Positions 36,389 through 49,500 are shown, numbered from the stretch's first letter. The stretch: DNA of 64,000 bases from Dryas octopetala (GCA_963921425.1 OY992832.1:12213249-12277248); one strand, 5' to 3'. Numbers and translations are program-made. Notes: generated by a model from the sequence alone, not told the origin.

Positions 36389-37234
36389 TAGTAGTGGTTC
36401 TTCCTTCAACTATTTCAACTATTCAATGAGTGACACTTTGATCAATTTTGTTAAAATCGTTAAATATTTCGTCAATATGTAAGATTTTTTTTTAGTAGTG
36501 GTTCATTTACTATTCTACAATCTACACTTTGGTCTTTTAATTAATTTTTTTAATTTCTTCAGTCCCCAAACCTTTTCATTTATCTAATATTGGTCTATTC
36601 CCGTCACTTTTGTTAGTATTCTATGTAAATTACTAACATGACAATTGTGGGTTCCACAAAGAAATACTTACATGAATAAAAGCATAATAGAAAATATTAA
36701 AACTTTAAAAAGTAATATTAAAAAACAACCACCCTATTCCTCCTACCAACCACCCACCTATTCTCCTTCCTTCTCTCTCCCGATTATATCGCTCTAAGTT
36801 TTATAAGTTGGTTTTTGATTTTTTTTCTTTTGTTATATCATTCTATTTTAATATTACTTTTTAAATTTTTTTATTATGTTTTTATCAATGTAAGCATTCA
36901 TTTGTGGGACTCACAATTTTTATGTCAACAATTTAAACGAAATATTAAAAAAAGTGGCAGGAATAGACTAAAGTGAGACAAATGGAAAAGTTTGAGGACC
37001 CTAAAAATAAAAATAAAAATTAATTGAAAGACCAAAGTGTCACTTGTAGAATAGTTAAAAGACCACTACTGAAAAAAAAAAAAAAAAAAACTATATATAT
37101 TGATAGAATATTTAATGGTTTTGGCGGAATGGATTAAAGTGTCACTTGTGAAAAAATTTGAGAACCCTAAAAATTAAAATAATAGTTGAATGACTAAAAT
37201 GTCACTCGTGAAATAGTTGAGAGACCACTCCTGT
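36389..37234. mobile_element. Outer long-inverted-repeat element, split by a related one
   Basis: The left end (AGTAGTGGTTCTTCC, later ATGAGTGACACTTTGATC and GTTAAATATTTCGTCAATAT) pairs with the inverted right end (AGTGGTCTCTCAACTATTTC and matching words up to about 37090). The two arms are separated by a second element at 36493-37071. It is non-coding. Confidence 0.7.
36493..37071. mobile_element. Inner long-inverted-repeat element, about 580 bp
   Basis: The left arm (TAGTAGTGGTTCATTTACTA, then CACTTTGGTCTTT and TTGGTCTATTCC) matches the inverted right arm over about 150 bp. Its ends resemble those of the outer element, so both belong to one family. It is non-coding. Confidence 0.75.
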
Positions 37235-37318
37235 AAAAAATGAATGGTTCGGATGACGTAAAACAACTCGTGTGGGCCCTAATAAGGTATACCTCAACAT
37301 AAATAAGTTGAGGTATAA
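37235..37318. repeat. One end of the 17500-17881 MITE family
   Basis: The text (AATGAATGGTTCGGATGACG, then CTCAACATAAATAAGTTGAG) closely follows the right end of the element at 17500-17881. The rest of that element is absent here. Confidence 0.7.
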
Positions 37319-37860
37319 GGAGCCTGATATACATATAGGTCAAAACTGTTCCCAATTTAATTATGCACAACTTTTTCATTTTAGAGACATATATTTTGGG
37401 AAAACTTTTCCCGGATTTGGTCTGTGGATCCCGTGGAATCCATCAGTCAGTAATTCTAATTAATTGCCAATTATAATATTATGATGATTTAAGCCTAGAT
37501 CGATCGACATAGGCTTTTTGTGCTTTTCATTCCATTTCGATCTAACTATTCCAATCGATCGCCAGTTGTAAAATTGAATTTGAAGTCCAGATTATTGGAG
37601 GGGGGACTTTTGTACTTTTTAATTCTTTGGAAGCTTTTATTCCTTTTTCGATACTGTTCATTACTTAGGGGTAAAATTATCATGTTAGAAAGGTTAATTA
37701 ACTTATGGTGTGGGACATGTGAACCCTAAACATTCTTTCCTCAATCAGTCGATCCTTATCATTAATTTTATGGATACTCCAGGCCCCCAAAAAAAAAAAT
37801 TATGGATGCTGAAGTACAATTAAATGAGATAAATTTTGTGAGTGAAGAAGTCCATTAAAA
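37319..37860. other. Intergenic DNA
   Basis: No gene or element with readable ends is seen. Short frames on both strands have no protein-like pattern. Confidence 0.35.
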
Positions 37861-38065
37861 GGATTTGGCTAACCTTTTAATTATAGAGTGACACGTATCT
37901 TTTATAACATTTTATGGTTCACACTCATTTAGAACTATAATTTCTAAATCAAAATAATTAAAAGGATTTTAATTTGGTAATTATAGTTCTAAATGAGTGT
38001 GAATCATAGGATGTTATAAAAGACACGTGTCACTCCATAATTAAAAAATTAGCAAAGTTAAAAGA
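37861..38065. mobile_element. Fold-back MITE, about 205 bp
   Basis: The left words TTAATTATAGAGTGACACGT, then CACACTCATTTAGAACTATA, are mirrored inverted on the right (TATAGTTCTAAATGAGTGTG, then ACACGTGTCACTCCATAATT). It is almost a perfect hairpin and non-coding. Confidence 0.75.
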
Positions 38066-39549
38066 TTAGAGTGCTTAGAAGAGCATCCAAATCTTTCAAA
38101 CAAATGCTCAAAATCCCAACATATGAGGAATGCATATCTTTCTGACTTACTCCCATACATAATGCTTCATTGTCAACCGACTCAATCTCTATCAAGAATA
38201 TATTGATGCAATATTTTTAAAGAGTCGTGGTGTTAACAAAAGCATGGGAACCCATACATATAAATTAAAGTATCTGAGCGCAGATAATATTATCTCAAAT
38301 TTTGCTCTGTATCGAGATCTTTTGAAATAAAATTTAACACTTATACTCATCTAAAATAATTAAGTTAATAACAATATTGATATAATGTGGTTAGTATCGA
38401 AAGACAAGTGCCCTTCATCAGATGGAACAAACATATATATAGTTAAATGAGGATTGAGGACTCAGTAACTTACTAGTGGAGGTTCAACATGGGATAAATT
38501 TTGATTAAAACAAATCTTTTCCCATATATAATGTATGCAATTTTTTTTTGGTATAACATTATATATGTGATGAGATAGATAGATAGAAATAATAGGTTTA
38601 TACACGTGTTACATGAAAACTAGACTCATAATCCGTGATATGAGATATAAACACAAAGTGAATCAGAGCAAAATCTTCCTTTAGTAGAAATGGCGTTGAC
38701 TTTATATCTGAGTGGGGGCATCTCTAATGGAATTAAATGCATGATATCGGAATCAAGTTCCCGTAAACTGAAGGATAGGAAAAAGCTAGGGTATGCCAAT
38801 GCTAACTTGATGTCTCTCATCAAAGGCTTGTTTGCATCAACACCATCGTGTAGTGTTGTTGCTAGATTTTGTGCTTTACCTTTTATTTGAAAAATCAGTG
38901 GGCATAGTGTGTGGCATGCATGCATGTTGGAACAGTTCGATCTAGATTGCATGCAGTTCATAAACTTTCCTCCTACAGGGCATGGAAATTCTTTATCTTC
39001 AATTGCTGAGAATATATTCCATTATGGCCAGTCAAGATCGATGCACCCAGAGGTGGTCAAAAATTAATGGAAAAACAAAAAAAAAAAATACTGGATGAGG
39101 CAAATTGATGAGAGGGAATCTAGTAAGTGTTTTCTCATTGGTTATAAATACAGGGTTCAAAGCATATATTGTATTGGCATCGATCTCATTGGAGCAATCA
39201 ATGACCATATGTTAAAGGGAAGAGATGCCAAACATGAAGAAAGGAGCCTCGTTTGGTAGCCAAGGATGACTTGCCTGCTTCCTAAAAGAGGGTTTATGAT
39301 CAAAATCTGAAAAACCCTTTTTGGGTTCTCAGGCAGTCACCTTGGCTAACTTGACAAGCTCTTTTCTCTCATGCTAGACTTTCTCTTCCACAGATTTCTA
39401 TTTGTTGACAACCCTTCTATATATACATTATCTTTAATTTTGATAATAGACACTTGCATTAATTGTGCATATATATCATAGAATATTAGAATGTTTGGCA
39501 TCCCACTGGAACAAGATCGAATTTCGATCTTACAAGGGCTACCTCTCCC
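38066..39549. other. Intergenic DNA
   Basis: No gene can be supported. A frame on each strand around 38626-38961 is open but matches nothing I know. Near 39340 the words GGCTAACTTGACAAGCTC loosely recall the GLR TANLTS segment, too weakly to call. Confidence 0.3.
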
Positions 39550-39840
39550 CTGAATCAAATGGGGACCTTGCCTTTCATTTAGCCTCACTACTCTCTTCTC
39601 TTTACATGGTAACTTTTTTTTCTTAATTGAATTGATTTATAATAAATACCATCTCAAAATAAAAATGCAATGGTTGGATACTGTAAGAGCAGGGTTCATT
39701 TGGAAGCCGGCCAAGCGATAGCAGCTGCAGTTATTGAACCTCCCTTTGCCAAGTTAGTTCTTGATGGTACTCCATCGATCAGGGCCAGCATTTTTAAGTT
39801 GGAGGACTTGGCTTTGTAATTTATCTACCAGGTTTTGTTG
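39550..39840 (+). pseudogene. Worn glutamate receptor-like (GLR) gene relic
   Basis: Around 39555-39612 the text follows the end of GLR exon 3 including its donor: ATCAAATGGGGACCTT, then CTACTCTCTTCTC and CATGGTAA. Around 39690-39835 it follows the second half of exon 4: AIAAAVIEPPFAKL corresponds to EIAAIFLEVPLAKI, and VGGLGFVIY to VGGFGFVI. Intron 3 and the first half of exon 4 are missing, no frame joins the parts, and exons 1, 2 and 5 were not found. It lies 1.3 kb upstream of GLR-1 on the same strand, which suggests the array was once longer. Confidence 0.7.
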
Positions 39841-41101
39841 TATTTCTTTTCCTTCTAATGTCACAGTGGGAAACAAGATGGAAATAAAACTAGGTAGACA
39901 ATGCAACCAAAGAACTAACTACATATTAGAATACTTGAAATAACACCTATACTTTCTGCTAATTAAGAAGCCTTTGTAAGTAAGTTTATTTACTACTTAT
40001 CAAGAAGCCTTGGCTAGAGCAGTTTTTACCACTTTTTTACCTTATCCCATATGTTGCTTAAGCAGCTGATGGACCTGGTTAGTCATTCTATCAAAAAAGG
40101 AAATTAATGAGGCTAACAAGACCACCTTCATGAAAATTAATTGTCTTGTTTATGCTCATTTCCTCAAATAAGTCAAGCTGTTACATAATATTACGAAGAA
40201 TATACAAAGAAAGTTTCCTATATATATAAGCAAACAATCTAGAACCAGAGGTCAAGATTTCTAAGATTCTCTAATTGTAGAACTGACTCGGTCAAAATAC
40301 CATGATTTTCCATATAATTTTAAAACTGCAGTGAATACAAACAGTCCAACAAACATGAATTTCAGTAAAAGTAAAAATAAATTATAAATAAATAAAGGGT
40401 TTGCTTTGCACATCCTTGAGTAGAATCTGACTTTATACGGATTCCATGCATGAATATGAACAATTCAAAGTAGGGCATTTTTAGTCCTGAGTTGGACAGG
40501 TATATATGAAGTATACAAGGGTGTTACTAGGAAAACCAAGGGGTCATTCCCACTTTACCAATTCCAATCTTCTCGTGCTTGCCTTGCAGACTAATCGGCA
40601 CAAGTGCTTAAATGCAATTTCATCTCTGTTATACCCTGATGTTGAATTACGAAATATGGACTTCAATGACCAAATAATGGCCACAAGTATGAATTATATT
40701 CATTTATCTCTCTTTTTTCCTTTCCCTTTTGATTTTTTTTTTTTTTTTCCTTTGACTGCATGGAAAGTACTAGACAACATGACCTTGATGTTACAAGGTC
40801 ATATAAATAAAACGTTTTACATTATTCCTTGGGAAAGCTTGTGCACTACATTTTGTACCTTGCATATATACTCTTATATTAATATACGCAGTATACAATA
40901 TATATGCAGTCTCTTAAGTACTATACTGCTAGATATGAAAGCAAAAGGGAAGAAAACCAAAATATTAAATTAATTCCAAGTGTTGACTAGGACCCAAGAA
41001 CACGAACACATTAATCATTTTAGTTTTGACCGAGTAAAAAATATGGCAGCATTCTTATGCATATAAATAGGAAGAGAGACAGCTTTGGCCATTCTCCAAA
41101 G
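39841..41101. other. 5' flank of GLR-1
   Basis: This holds the putative promoter of GLR-1. A plus-strand frame at 40506-40973 is open for 155 codons but includes low-complexity phenylalanine runs and has no known domain, so it is not called. No other feature is seen. Confidence 0.35.
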
Positions 41102-44100
41102 ATGTATCAGTTTGCTCCTCTTTTTTATTTCCTGACCATACTTTTGGTGTTTGGGGAAATGACAGAAGTTGATGGAAGTGATAATACAATAAAGAATGAG
41201 CCGTGCAGCATAGGCGCCATAATAGATAACAGTTCTCGTATTGGGAAAGAAGAGAGAGTGGCCATGGAAATGGCATTGGAGGACTTTTATGCCACGGGCA
41301 ATCAGCTGAAATTGGTTCTGCACATAAAAAACTCTGAGAGAGACCCCATGCAGGCAGCTCTTGCAGGTAGCTTTTCTCTCCCTTCCTAATTAAGCTTTGG
41401 CTTAAGCATAGTTTTGATATATGTATATATGATAGCTTTCTGATACCATATTGCATGTTCAAATTATTAAACCATCCTACTAATTAGGTAATTAATTAAC
41501 TGACTGATAAAACCATAGCAACAAGCTAGAAGTACGGATGGTAGTTCCTGTAAGTATTGTTTTCCAAAGCAAGATTTATAATGAAAAGCATGCAGCTTAC
41601 ACTTACAATACCATTGCATGTATCAATCTGCAGCTAGAGATCTTATACAAAAGCAACAAGTTAAAGCCATTCTAGGACCACATACATGGGCAGAGGCATC
41701 ATTAGTAGCTGAAGTTGGCAGTGAGAATCATACCCCAATTGTTTCTTTTGCTGAGGGTACTCCAAAGTGGGCAACTGAGCTGTGGCCTTTTCTTGTTCAA
41801 GCTTCTCGTAACCAGTTAAAACAAATGGAGGCCATAGCTGCTATAGTTAAGTCTTGGGGATGGCATCAGGTCACTGTAATATTCCAAGACACAGATTCTT
41901 CGGCCAATGAAGTTTTGGCTCATCTCTCCTATGCCTTGAGACGAGATGGTGCAGAAATTAGCCAGCTTGTTGCTCTCCCACCTTTTGCTTCTTCTTCATT
42001 AATCAAACAGCTTGAGAAGCTTCAAAGATACCAATATAGAGTCTTCATCGTTCATTTGTCCTCGCCATTGGCAGTGCAACTGTTCAAAAAGGCAAAGGAA
42101 ATGAAGATGATGGAAAAGGGTTATGTATGGATCACCACTGATCCTATTACAAGCATTGTCCATTCCTTTGATGCCTCCACCATCTCCTTAATGCAAGGGG
42201 TTATCGGAGTGAAGAGCTACTTCCCTGAAATGGAGACCCAATTCCAGGATTTTTATGGTAGATTTCGGAAAAGGTTTAGCTCAGAACACCCTGAAGAGGA
42301 TAACAATAGGCCTGGTATCTTTGCAGCACAGGCCTATGATGCTGCAAGGGCAGTGGCTCTAGCAGTGACAGAAAGCAACAAAGGGAGCAGGCAATTGTTA
42401 GCAAAACTTGTGCAAACTGATTTCCATGGCTTAAGTGGAAGAATTCATTTCACTGGCCAAAAATTATCCCCACAACATACATTTGAAATCATCAATGTGA
42501 TTGGAAAAAGTTACAGAGAACTCGGATACTGGTCAGATGGATTAGGCTTCTCGCAGACTATTGGCGAAGGTGCTACTAACAGCTCTTCTATGAAAGATTT
42601 GGGGCAAGTGATTTGGCCAGGGGGGCCTTCGTATACTCCAAAAGGATGGACTGAACCAACAAATGCAAAACCACTGAGAATTGGTGTGCCAACCCGATCA
42701 ACATTCAAACAGTATGTTTATGCAGAAAAAGATCCTTTGGGAAATAGCATATCTTTCAGTGGACTTTCGATAGATCTCTTCAAAGCGACTCTCAACGAGC
42801 TGCCATATTATTTGCCACACAATTTCTTTCCGTTCAATGGCACATATGATTCTTTGGTGGAGCAAATCCATTTAAACGTAAGAGATTTACTTACTTACTT
42901 TTCTAGTCTCTTGAACTTAACTAGTTCCAAATTATATGTGATTATTTTCTTTTTTCAAGGACCAAGAGTACTAATCAAACATTGACTTGAAATTGTCCAT
43001 GCATTGAAGCAGAACTTTGATGCTGTAGTTGGTGATGTATCAATAGTGCCCCGGCGATATGATCAGCATGCAGAATTCACACAACCCTACACTGAAACTG
43101 GATTGATAATGATAGTTCCAGTCAGATCCAAAATACGCACTAAAGCATGGCTATTCATGAAGCCTTTCACAAAATCCATGTGGGCACTTATAGGAGCTAT
43201 AAATGTCTACAATGGCTTTGTTGTGTGGTTGATAGAGCGAAACCACTGCCCTGAACTCAAGGGTTCTGTGCTTTATCAAATAGGAATCTTGATTTGGCTA
43301 TCCTTCACCACTCTTTTCTCATTACAAGGTAATCAATATAAAACTGAAATTATACTATTTTTCCTTTGTATATAAAAATTGCCCTGAATTGGATTAGATT
43401 GTGTGCCTAATGTCACTCTAATGATTTGAGTAAGCAAAGGAGGTAAGCTACATAGCAATTTGTCAAGGATGACAATGGTGGTCTGGCTATTTGTGGCACT
43501 AATCATCACACAGACCTACACAGCTAACCTCACCAGCATGCTCACTGTCCAGCAACTTGTACCCACCGTAGTAGATGTTGATGCACTGTTGCAGACAAAT
43601 GCCATGGTCGGTTATTGTAGGGGAACCTTTGTTTCGAGGTATCTAAAGGAAGTCTTGCAGTTCCACCCCAATAACATCAAGCAGTTTAACTCCCCCGAAG
43701 AATATGCAGAAGCCCTCAGAAGCAAAGTAATTGCTGCTGTTTTTCTTGAGGTCCCTCTGGCCAAAATATTCCTTGGGATGTACTGCAAAGCCTTTATGAA
43801 AGTTGGACCAACTTACAAAGTTGGAGGATATGGATTCGTAATGCTCTCACCAAGTTCTTTTGCACTTTAATTCAACTATTAAGTAGGATAGTTATACTAG
43901 ACGGACCATATTTTCAATTCAGACCATGTGAGATTACAGTTGATGTGTACTTAGTACATCAATTAGTAGCGCTATTGTGGTCTAAAAATATGATCTGCTT
44001 AGCATTAATTACTTGTAAGTAATAGATAGGTTATGACCGAACTTTTCATGGTTTGTGTGACTTATGGAACAGGTATTTCCAAGGAGATCTCCATTGCTTC

Positions 44101-44480
44101 CTAGTGTAACCGAAGCAATGCTAAAGGTGAAAGAGAGCGGTAAGCTTCGAGAATTAGAGAATAGAATGCTCGCATCTCAGAAGTGCTTGGATGCAGAAGC
44201 AGATGGTAGAACTCCTAGTCTAACCAGACTAAGCCCCAGCAGCTTTTGGGTACTATTCATATTCACAGGTGGGACATCAACAATTGCTCTTGTGGTTTAC
44301 ATTTTTCGCATTGGTAAATCAATGTTTGAACACAAAACAATCTGGAAGTTAATGCTGGCTGTAATGAAAAACTGGGGGAATCCAAACAGGAGGTTCTCAA
44401 GAAAAGACAGTGATCTTAATGCAGGAAGTCCTACAAACTCTCCCAATGTCTTGGACTTGCGGGCTCAACCTCAAGTCTAA
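41102..44480 (+). CDS. Glutamate receptor-like Ca2+ channel (GLR-1)
   Basis: Five exons encode 876 residues: 41102-41366, 41634-42877, 43013-43328, 43440-43837 and 44073-44480. The chosen ATG (MYQFAPLFYFLTILLVF) opens a signal peptide. An in-frame ATG 45 bases upstream would put charged residues before it. Next are the amino-terminal LIVBP-like receptor domain (KAILGPHTWAEASLVAEV, WHQVTVIFQD) and the first half of the glutamate-binding core (NFDAVVGDVSIV, FTQPYTETGLIMIVPV). The channel follows: M1 (MWALIGAINVYNGFVVWLIE), pore loop (GILIWLSFTTLFS), and M3 with the signature TQTYTANLTSMLTVQQ. Then come the second ligand-binding half and M4 (FWVLFIFTGGTSTIALVVYI). Plant GLRs are amino-acid-gated cation channels that carry Ca2+ in signalling. 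The clade was not assigned with certainty. All parts look intact. Confidence 0.9.
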
Positions 44481-45645
44481 ACATTAAATGCTAGCTATTG
44501 GCCGGCAAGAAAAGCAGAAAACCAGAAAGATTTTTTCACTTACAATTAGAATAGATACAATATTGCATATAAAATAGAGTATAATTTTTAACCATTTGTA
44601 CAAAGACTATATCGGAGACATAGAATAAGCCAACTGTAGAGCCTCAATGCCTTAATTATTAAATTACTTCATGGTAGAAATTTTATGGGGATGTAGTAAA
44701 AATGTTTGGTTCCAATACTTACATCTCCAAGAAAGTTAACAAATTGAGGAACTTGTTGTCAGTTGAAGTGTAGTAATCTACAAGATGCTTATTATGTGGT
44801 CCTTACAATGTCCCAACCACCCTATTTGTATTTGGTTCAGGTTCATCTCCTCCAAAACTTCTAGTCAATATATAGCGGCGTCATAATGTCTTGTGCAAGT
44901 AGCTCATTTGGTGGAGTACTTTGCAACAATTCAACTTGGACTTAAATTGAAACTGTAAAAAGAGTTGGCTCCTAAAAACTGAAAATAACTCAAAACAGCT
45001 TCTAGCTATTCATATTTAGGTTTGAGGGAGTGAATTAACTGGTCAGTCATTTTTGAGTAAGTTCATTCTTTATTTTTCTGGTCAAAAGAGTAAGTTCATT
45101 CTTAATTAGGATGGTAAAGCATTCTTTAACTCATTCCATCTAGAGTACTGATGCTTAATCTAAAGTCAAGATTTCTCTACCTGCAAGGACTGATGACTCG
45201 GACCAAAGACCAGCATTTTCTAGAATTTCCACAGTTTATTAGAATCAACGCGTATAGATTATAGACTGTGGTATAATACTTAAAAACAATAATGCTAAAG
45301 TTACCAAATTTATTTACCAAATGATGTGTTAGTATCTATGTCATTATTTAAATGAAACACTGCAGCATCATTTGAGAACAACCAAATTCGGTGACCGTAG
45401 TAGTAGTGACTGTAAAATATGCATTTGAAGGGACCCAGAAATACTCTTTTGTCTCATTTCCTTGTCTTTATCATCAGTTTTTGTTATTGTCTTGTATGAA
45501 CGTTACCAGGAAAGTAAATCATAACCTGAGCCTCATATATACTGCAGAATGAGGATAGATATTTGATCCTTTACCGATCAAAAGTAAAAGACAGGAAAAC
45601 CAATTCCTTGTATTGACTAAGTCATTTACCAAATTTGTTAGCCAA
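44481..45645. repeat. GLR spacer, original copy of a duplicated segment
   Basis: From about 44538 this 3' flank of GLR-1 is repeated almost base for base at 50979-52089. It is part of the 7-kb tandem duplication (43676-50661). It contains no gene. It joins GLR-1's 3' end to the upstream region of GLR-2. Confidence 0.85.
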
Positions 45646-45652
45646 ATGATGT

Positions 45653-46163
45653 GACGCAGAGTAACACGCAATTAAAAGAGATTAGGGAAAACCAGCGTTA
45701 AACCTAAAAAAGAATCTGGAATCCATCAAAGAAATGAGAGAAATCTCAAGGTTTTCTGAGCAGCATAACACGCAATTAAAAGAGATTAGGGAAAACCAGC
45801 GTTAACCCTAAGAAAGAATCTGGAATCCACCAAAAAAATGAGAGAAATATTAAGGTTTTCTGATTAAAAAAAATAATAATAAATGTTACAAACAGCCAGA
45901 AAGGTTGTTTAAATACGTTCAGAACCCTAGACGTCCGAAATTCAAAACGAAAATAAAAATGGAAATAAAATGCAATTTATGAAACTTATTCAAAAACACT
46001 AAATTGCTTATTTGAAGGCCTAAACGAAGGAATTTAGCCAAAATAGGCCCTCGGTATATCATGGGCCCATTTCTGACACTGGGCGAGGCTGAAGCTTGTT
46101 CCTTTTCTTGGCCTTCTAGCGGTTAAGTTGTTGCATGAACCGTTCTGCCATTTGTTCTACATC
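45653..46163. mobile_element. Unclassified 511-bp insertion upstream of GLR-2, with a 7-bp flanking repeat
   Basis: The matching spacer upstream of GLR-3 lacks this segment, and ATGATGT stands on both sides (45646-45652 and 46164-46170). So it inserted after the spacer was duplicated. Its left part is a 105-bp direct repeat in two copies (from about 45662 and 45767, AACACGCAATTAAAAGAG). It has no inverted ends and no known protein, and its class is not determined. Confidence 0.7.
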
Positions 46164-46170
46164 ATGATGT

Positions 46171-46542
46171 ATTAGTATGCATGTCATTATTTATACGAGA
46201 CACTGCAGCATCGTGTGGTAACAACCAAGTTTGGTCATCCTAGTAGTAGTGACTTTAAAATATGCATTGGAAGTGACCTAGAAATACACTCCTTTTGTCT
46301 CATTTCCTTGTCTTTATCATGAGTTCCTTGTTATTGTCTAGCTTGTATGTACATTACCATGGTTAACCATAACTTGAGGATAGTTATTTGATCCTTGCTG
46401 ATGAAAAGTATGAGACACGAAAACCAATTCCATGTATTGACTAAGACCCAAGAAAAAATAATACTTAGGAAATGTAATAAGAACAATTTTATTCCTATAA
46501 GTAGGAATATAAACAGACACTGTTTGGTATTTGCAGTGCAGA
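46171..46542 (+). promoter_or_regulatory. Proximal upstream region of GLR-2
   Basis: About 370 bases before the GLR-2 start, closely matched by 52098-52471 before GLR-3, so the two genes share proximal promoter sequence. The 511-bp insertion lies just upstream of it only in GLR-2. Confidence 0.5.
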
Positions 46543-49500
46543 ATGGGAAAGTTTGCTGCTTTTCTGTCCCTCATGGCCTTTTTTTTACTACTTAAACATG
46601 GGTCGAGAGTTGATGGAAGTACCTACACAAGTAAGGATGATGGTTTCATGGGAATACTAGGTGCCATTGTTGATACCGGGTCTCGAATTGGTAAAGAAGA
46701 GAGGGTGGCAATAGAGATGGCAGTGGAGGATTTTTTTAACACAAGCAATCAAAGTTTGGATCTGCACATCAGAAACTCTCAAGGGGAGCCCCTGCAGGCG
46801 GCACTTGCAGGTAATTAGTAAATTTTATCCAACACTAAGCTCTATTTTGATCAGAAATTTGTATATATATATATGAGTTTGACAAGTCTCTCATAAAACA
46901 TGTTTCGAGGGTGAGACTATGTATGATGGCAAGCACCTTAAACTTACTAGGAAAACAAACATATATATAGGAAACAAAAGCAGTCAATTGATGCCAAAAC
47001 TAAAATAACAAGATCATGTAAGGACATCCTTGGAAATTCATAAGAACTGGAACACAAAACAGATATTGATTCATTTTGTAGGACAGCCTAGGAAGGTAAT
47101 GAAACCTTCTTAGTTCAACCATTAAGCATACAGTTTCTATTACTAATTTTCTTGTTTGGATACAAAATAGAAAATTACAGATTTAGTCCACTTACTTTAT
47201 AGCTAGTTCAATTTTGGTCTACGATCTTTTTTAAGTTCTGTTTTGGTCCACTTGTTCAATAAAGGTCCAAATTTGAAATTTGATCCGTCTTTTACCCTAT
47301 CAAATCTCACCTAAATTCAACAAACATATACTTGTTTTTAAAGCTATGCATATCTTCTTTACAACCATATAAAAATCATTCGTATCGGAGTTCTAAAACT
47401 CAAGATAATTAACCCCAAAATAGGATGACCGAAACAGCCAATTTTTCCCAAAAAATTTTCAGATTTTTCAAACTTCACCCAACTTCAATTCTTTTCGATC
47501 CTAATACTCCAAATTAGTTCTTATGACTAAGAAATGATAAAATACAACTTACACTTCAATTATAATTGAAGAAAACACAACCCAAAGGATTCAAAAATCA
47601 TAAACTCCAAAACTGAAATTTCGAATTGAGACCTTTATTGAACAAGTGTAACAATTAGTAGACCAAAATAAAACTTAAAAAAAATCATGAACCAAAATTG
47701 AGTTATGTATAAAATAAGTGGACCAAATCAGTAATTTCCTCAAACCCAAGAAATATACAATTCTAATGCCATTACATTGGTCAAATTGCAGCCAAAAATC
47801 TTATCACTAAGCACCAAGTGCAAGCAATTCTTGGTCCACAAACATGGGAAGAGGTGTCATTAGTCGCGGAGATTGGAAACCAGAGTCATATTCCAATTGT
47901 TTCTTTAGCTGATGCAACTCCAAAGTGGGCAACAAAGCTGTGGACCTTTCTAGTTCAAGCTTCACCAAACCAGTTAAAGCAAATGGAAGCCATAGCAGCT
48001 ATAATTCAATCTTGGCAATGGTATCAAGTCACCATAATATACGAAGACAGGGATGTTTCAGCCTCTGCCGTTTTACGACATCTCTTTGATGCTCTTAAAG
48101 AAGTAGGCGCAGAAATTGGCCACTATGTAGCTCTCCCACCTATTGATTCTTCGTTGTCCGAGCATCTTGAGAGGCTTAAGAGCAGCCAATGTAGAGTCTT
48201 TGTCGTCCACTTGTCCTTGCCATTGGCAGTGCAGCTATTTGAGAAGGCAAAAAGAATGAAAATGATGGAAAGGGATTATGTATGGATCACTACTGACCCC
48301 TTTACGAGCCTTGTCCCTTCCTTCAATGCCTCAACCATCTCTACAATGCAAGGAATTGTTGGAGTCAAGAGCTACTTCCCCGAAAATGAGTCCCATTTTC
48401 AGCATTTTTATCCCAGATTTCGTCAACGGTTTAGCTCAGAACATCCTGAAGAGGACTATCATGAACCAAGTATTTTTGCAGTGCAGGCTTATGATGCAGC
48501 ATGGACAGTAGCTCTAGCAATGAGGGAGAGGAAGCAAGAAAGCCACCAAATTTTATCAAACATTTTGCAAAGTGATTTTCGTGGATTAACCGGGAAGGTT
48601 CAGTTTACTGGTCACCGAAGATTAGCTCCAGGACATACATTTCAGATCATCAATGTGATGGGAAAGAGTTACAAAGAACTTGGGTTCTGGTCAGATGGAT
48701 TAGGCTTCTCAGAGACTATTGGTGAAACTGCTAGAAATAGCTCTTCTATGCAGGATTTGGGCCAAGTGTTTTGGCCAGGAGGCTCTTGGTATACACCAAA
48801 AGGGTGGAGTCCACCAACAAATGCCAATCCTCTTAGAATTGGTGTGCCAGCTAGATCAACATTCAAAAATTATGTGAATGTGGAAGTGGAACAAGATCAC
48901 TTGGGAAATAACATCTCTTTCTCTTATAAAGGACTTGCAATCCATCTCTTTGAAGCCACCTTACAAGAATTGCCATTTCATTTGCCATACAAGTTCTTCC
49001 CCTTCAATGACTCCTATGATGCTTTGGTGGAGCAAATTCATTTAAAGGTAAGAGATTCATTGCATAAATATGTATATATATTTACAAACAGCGGAAACTA
49101 ATCGAAATTGGTTTTTTTAATTTCCAATAAATTGAAGCAGAACTTTGATGCAGCAGTTGGTGACATATCAATAGTAGCCAAAAGATATAAGCATGCAGAA
49201 TTCACAGAGCCCTACTCTGAATCTGGAGTGGTAATGATAGTACCGGTTCAATCAAGAGCACGAGATAGAGCACAAGATAAAGCATTGTTATTCACAAAGC
49301 CTTTCACTAAAGCCATGTGGGTTTTAACAGCAGCCATAACTATCTACAATGGCTTTGTCGTATGGCTGATAGAGCGAAACCACTGCCCTGAGCTCAACGG
49401 CTCCATCTTCAATCAAATAGGGACCTTGATTTGGTTAGCCTTTAGTACTCTCTTCTCCTTTCATGGTAAGAAACTTATTTCCTACATTCTAGAATGTAGT

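Noticed and set aside
39330-39380. Words resembling the GLR TANLTS segment
   Set aside because: The match is short and lies before the exon 3 match instead of after it, so chance is more likely than a relic.
40506-40973. Plus-strand frame of 155 codons upstream of GLR-1
   Set aside because: It contains low-complexity Phe runs, no domain and no splice partners. It overlaps the expected GLR-1 promoter.
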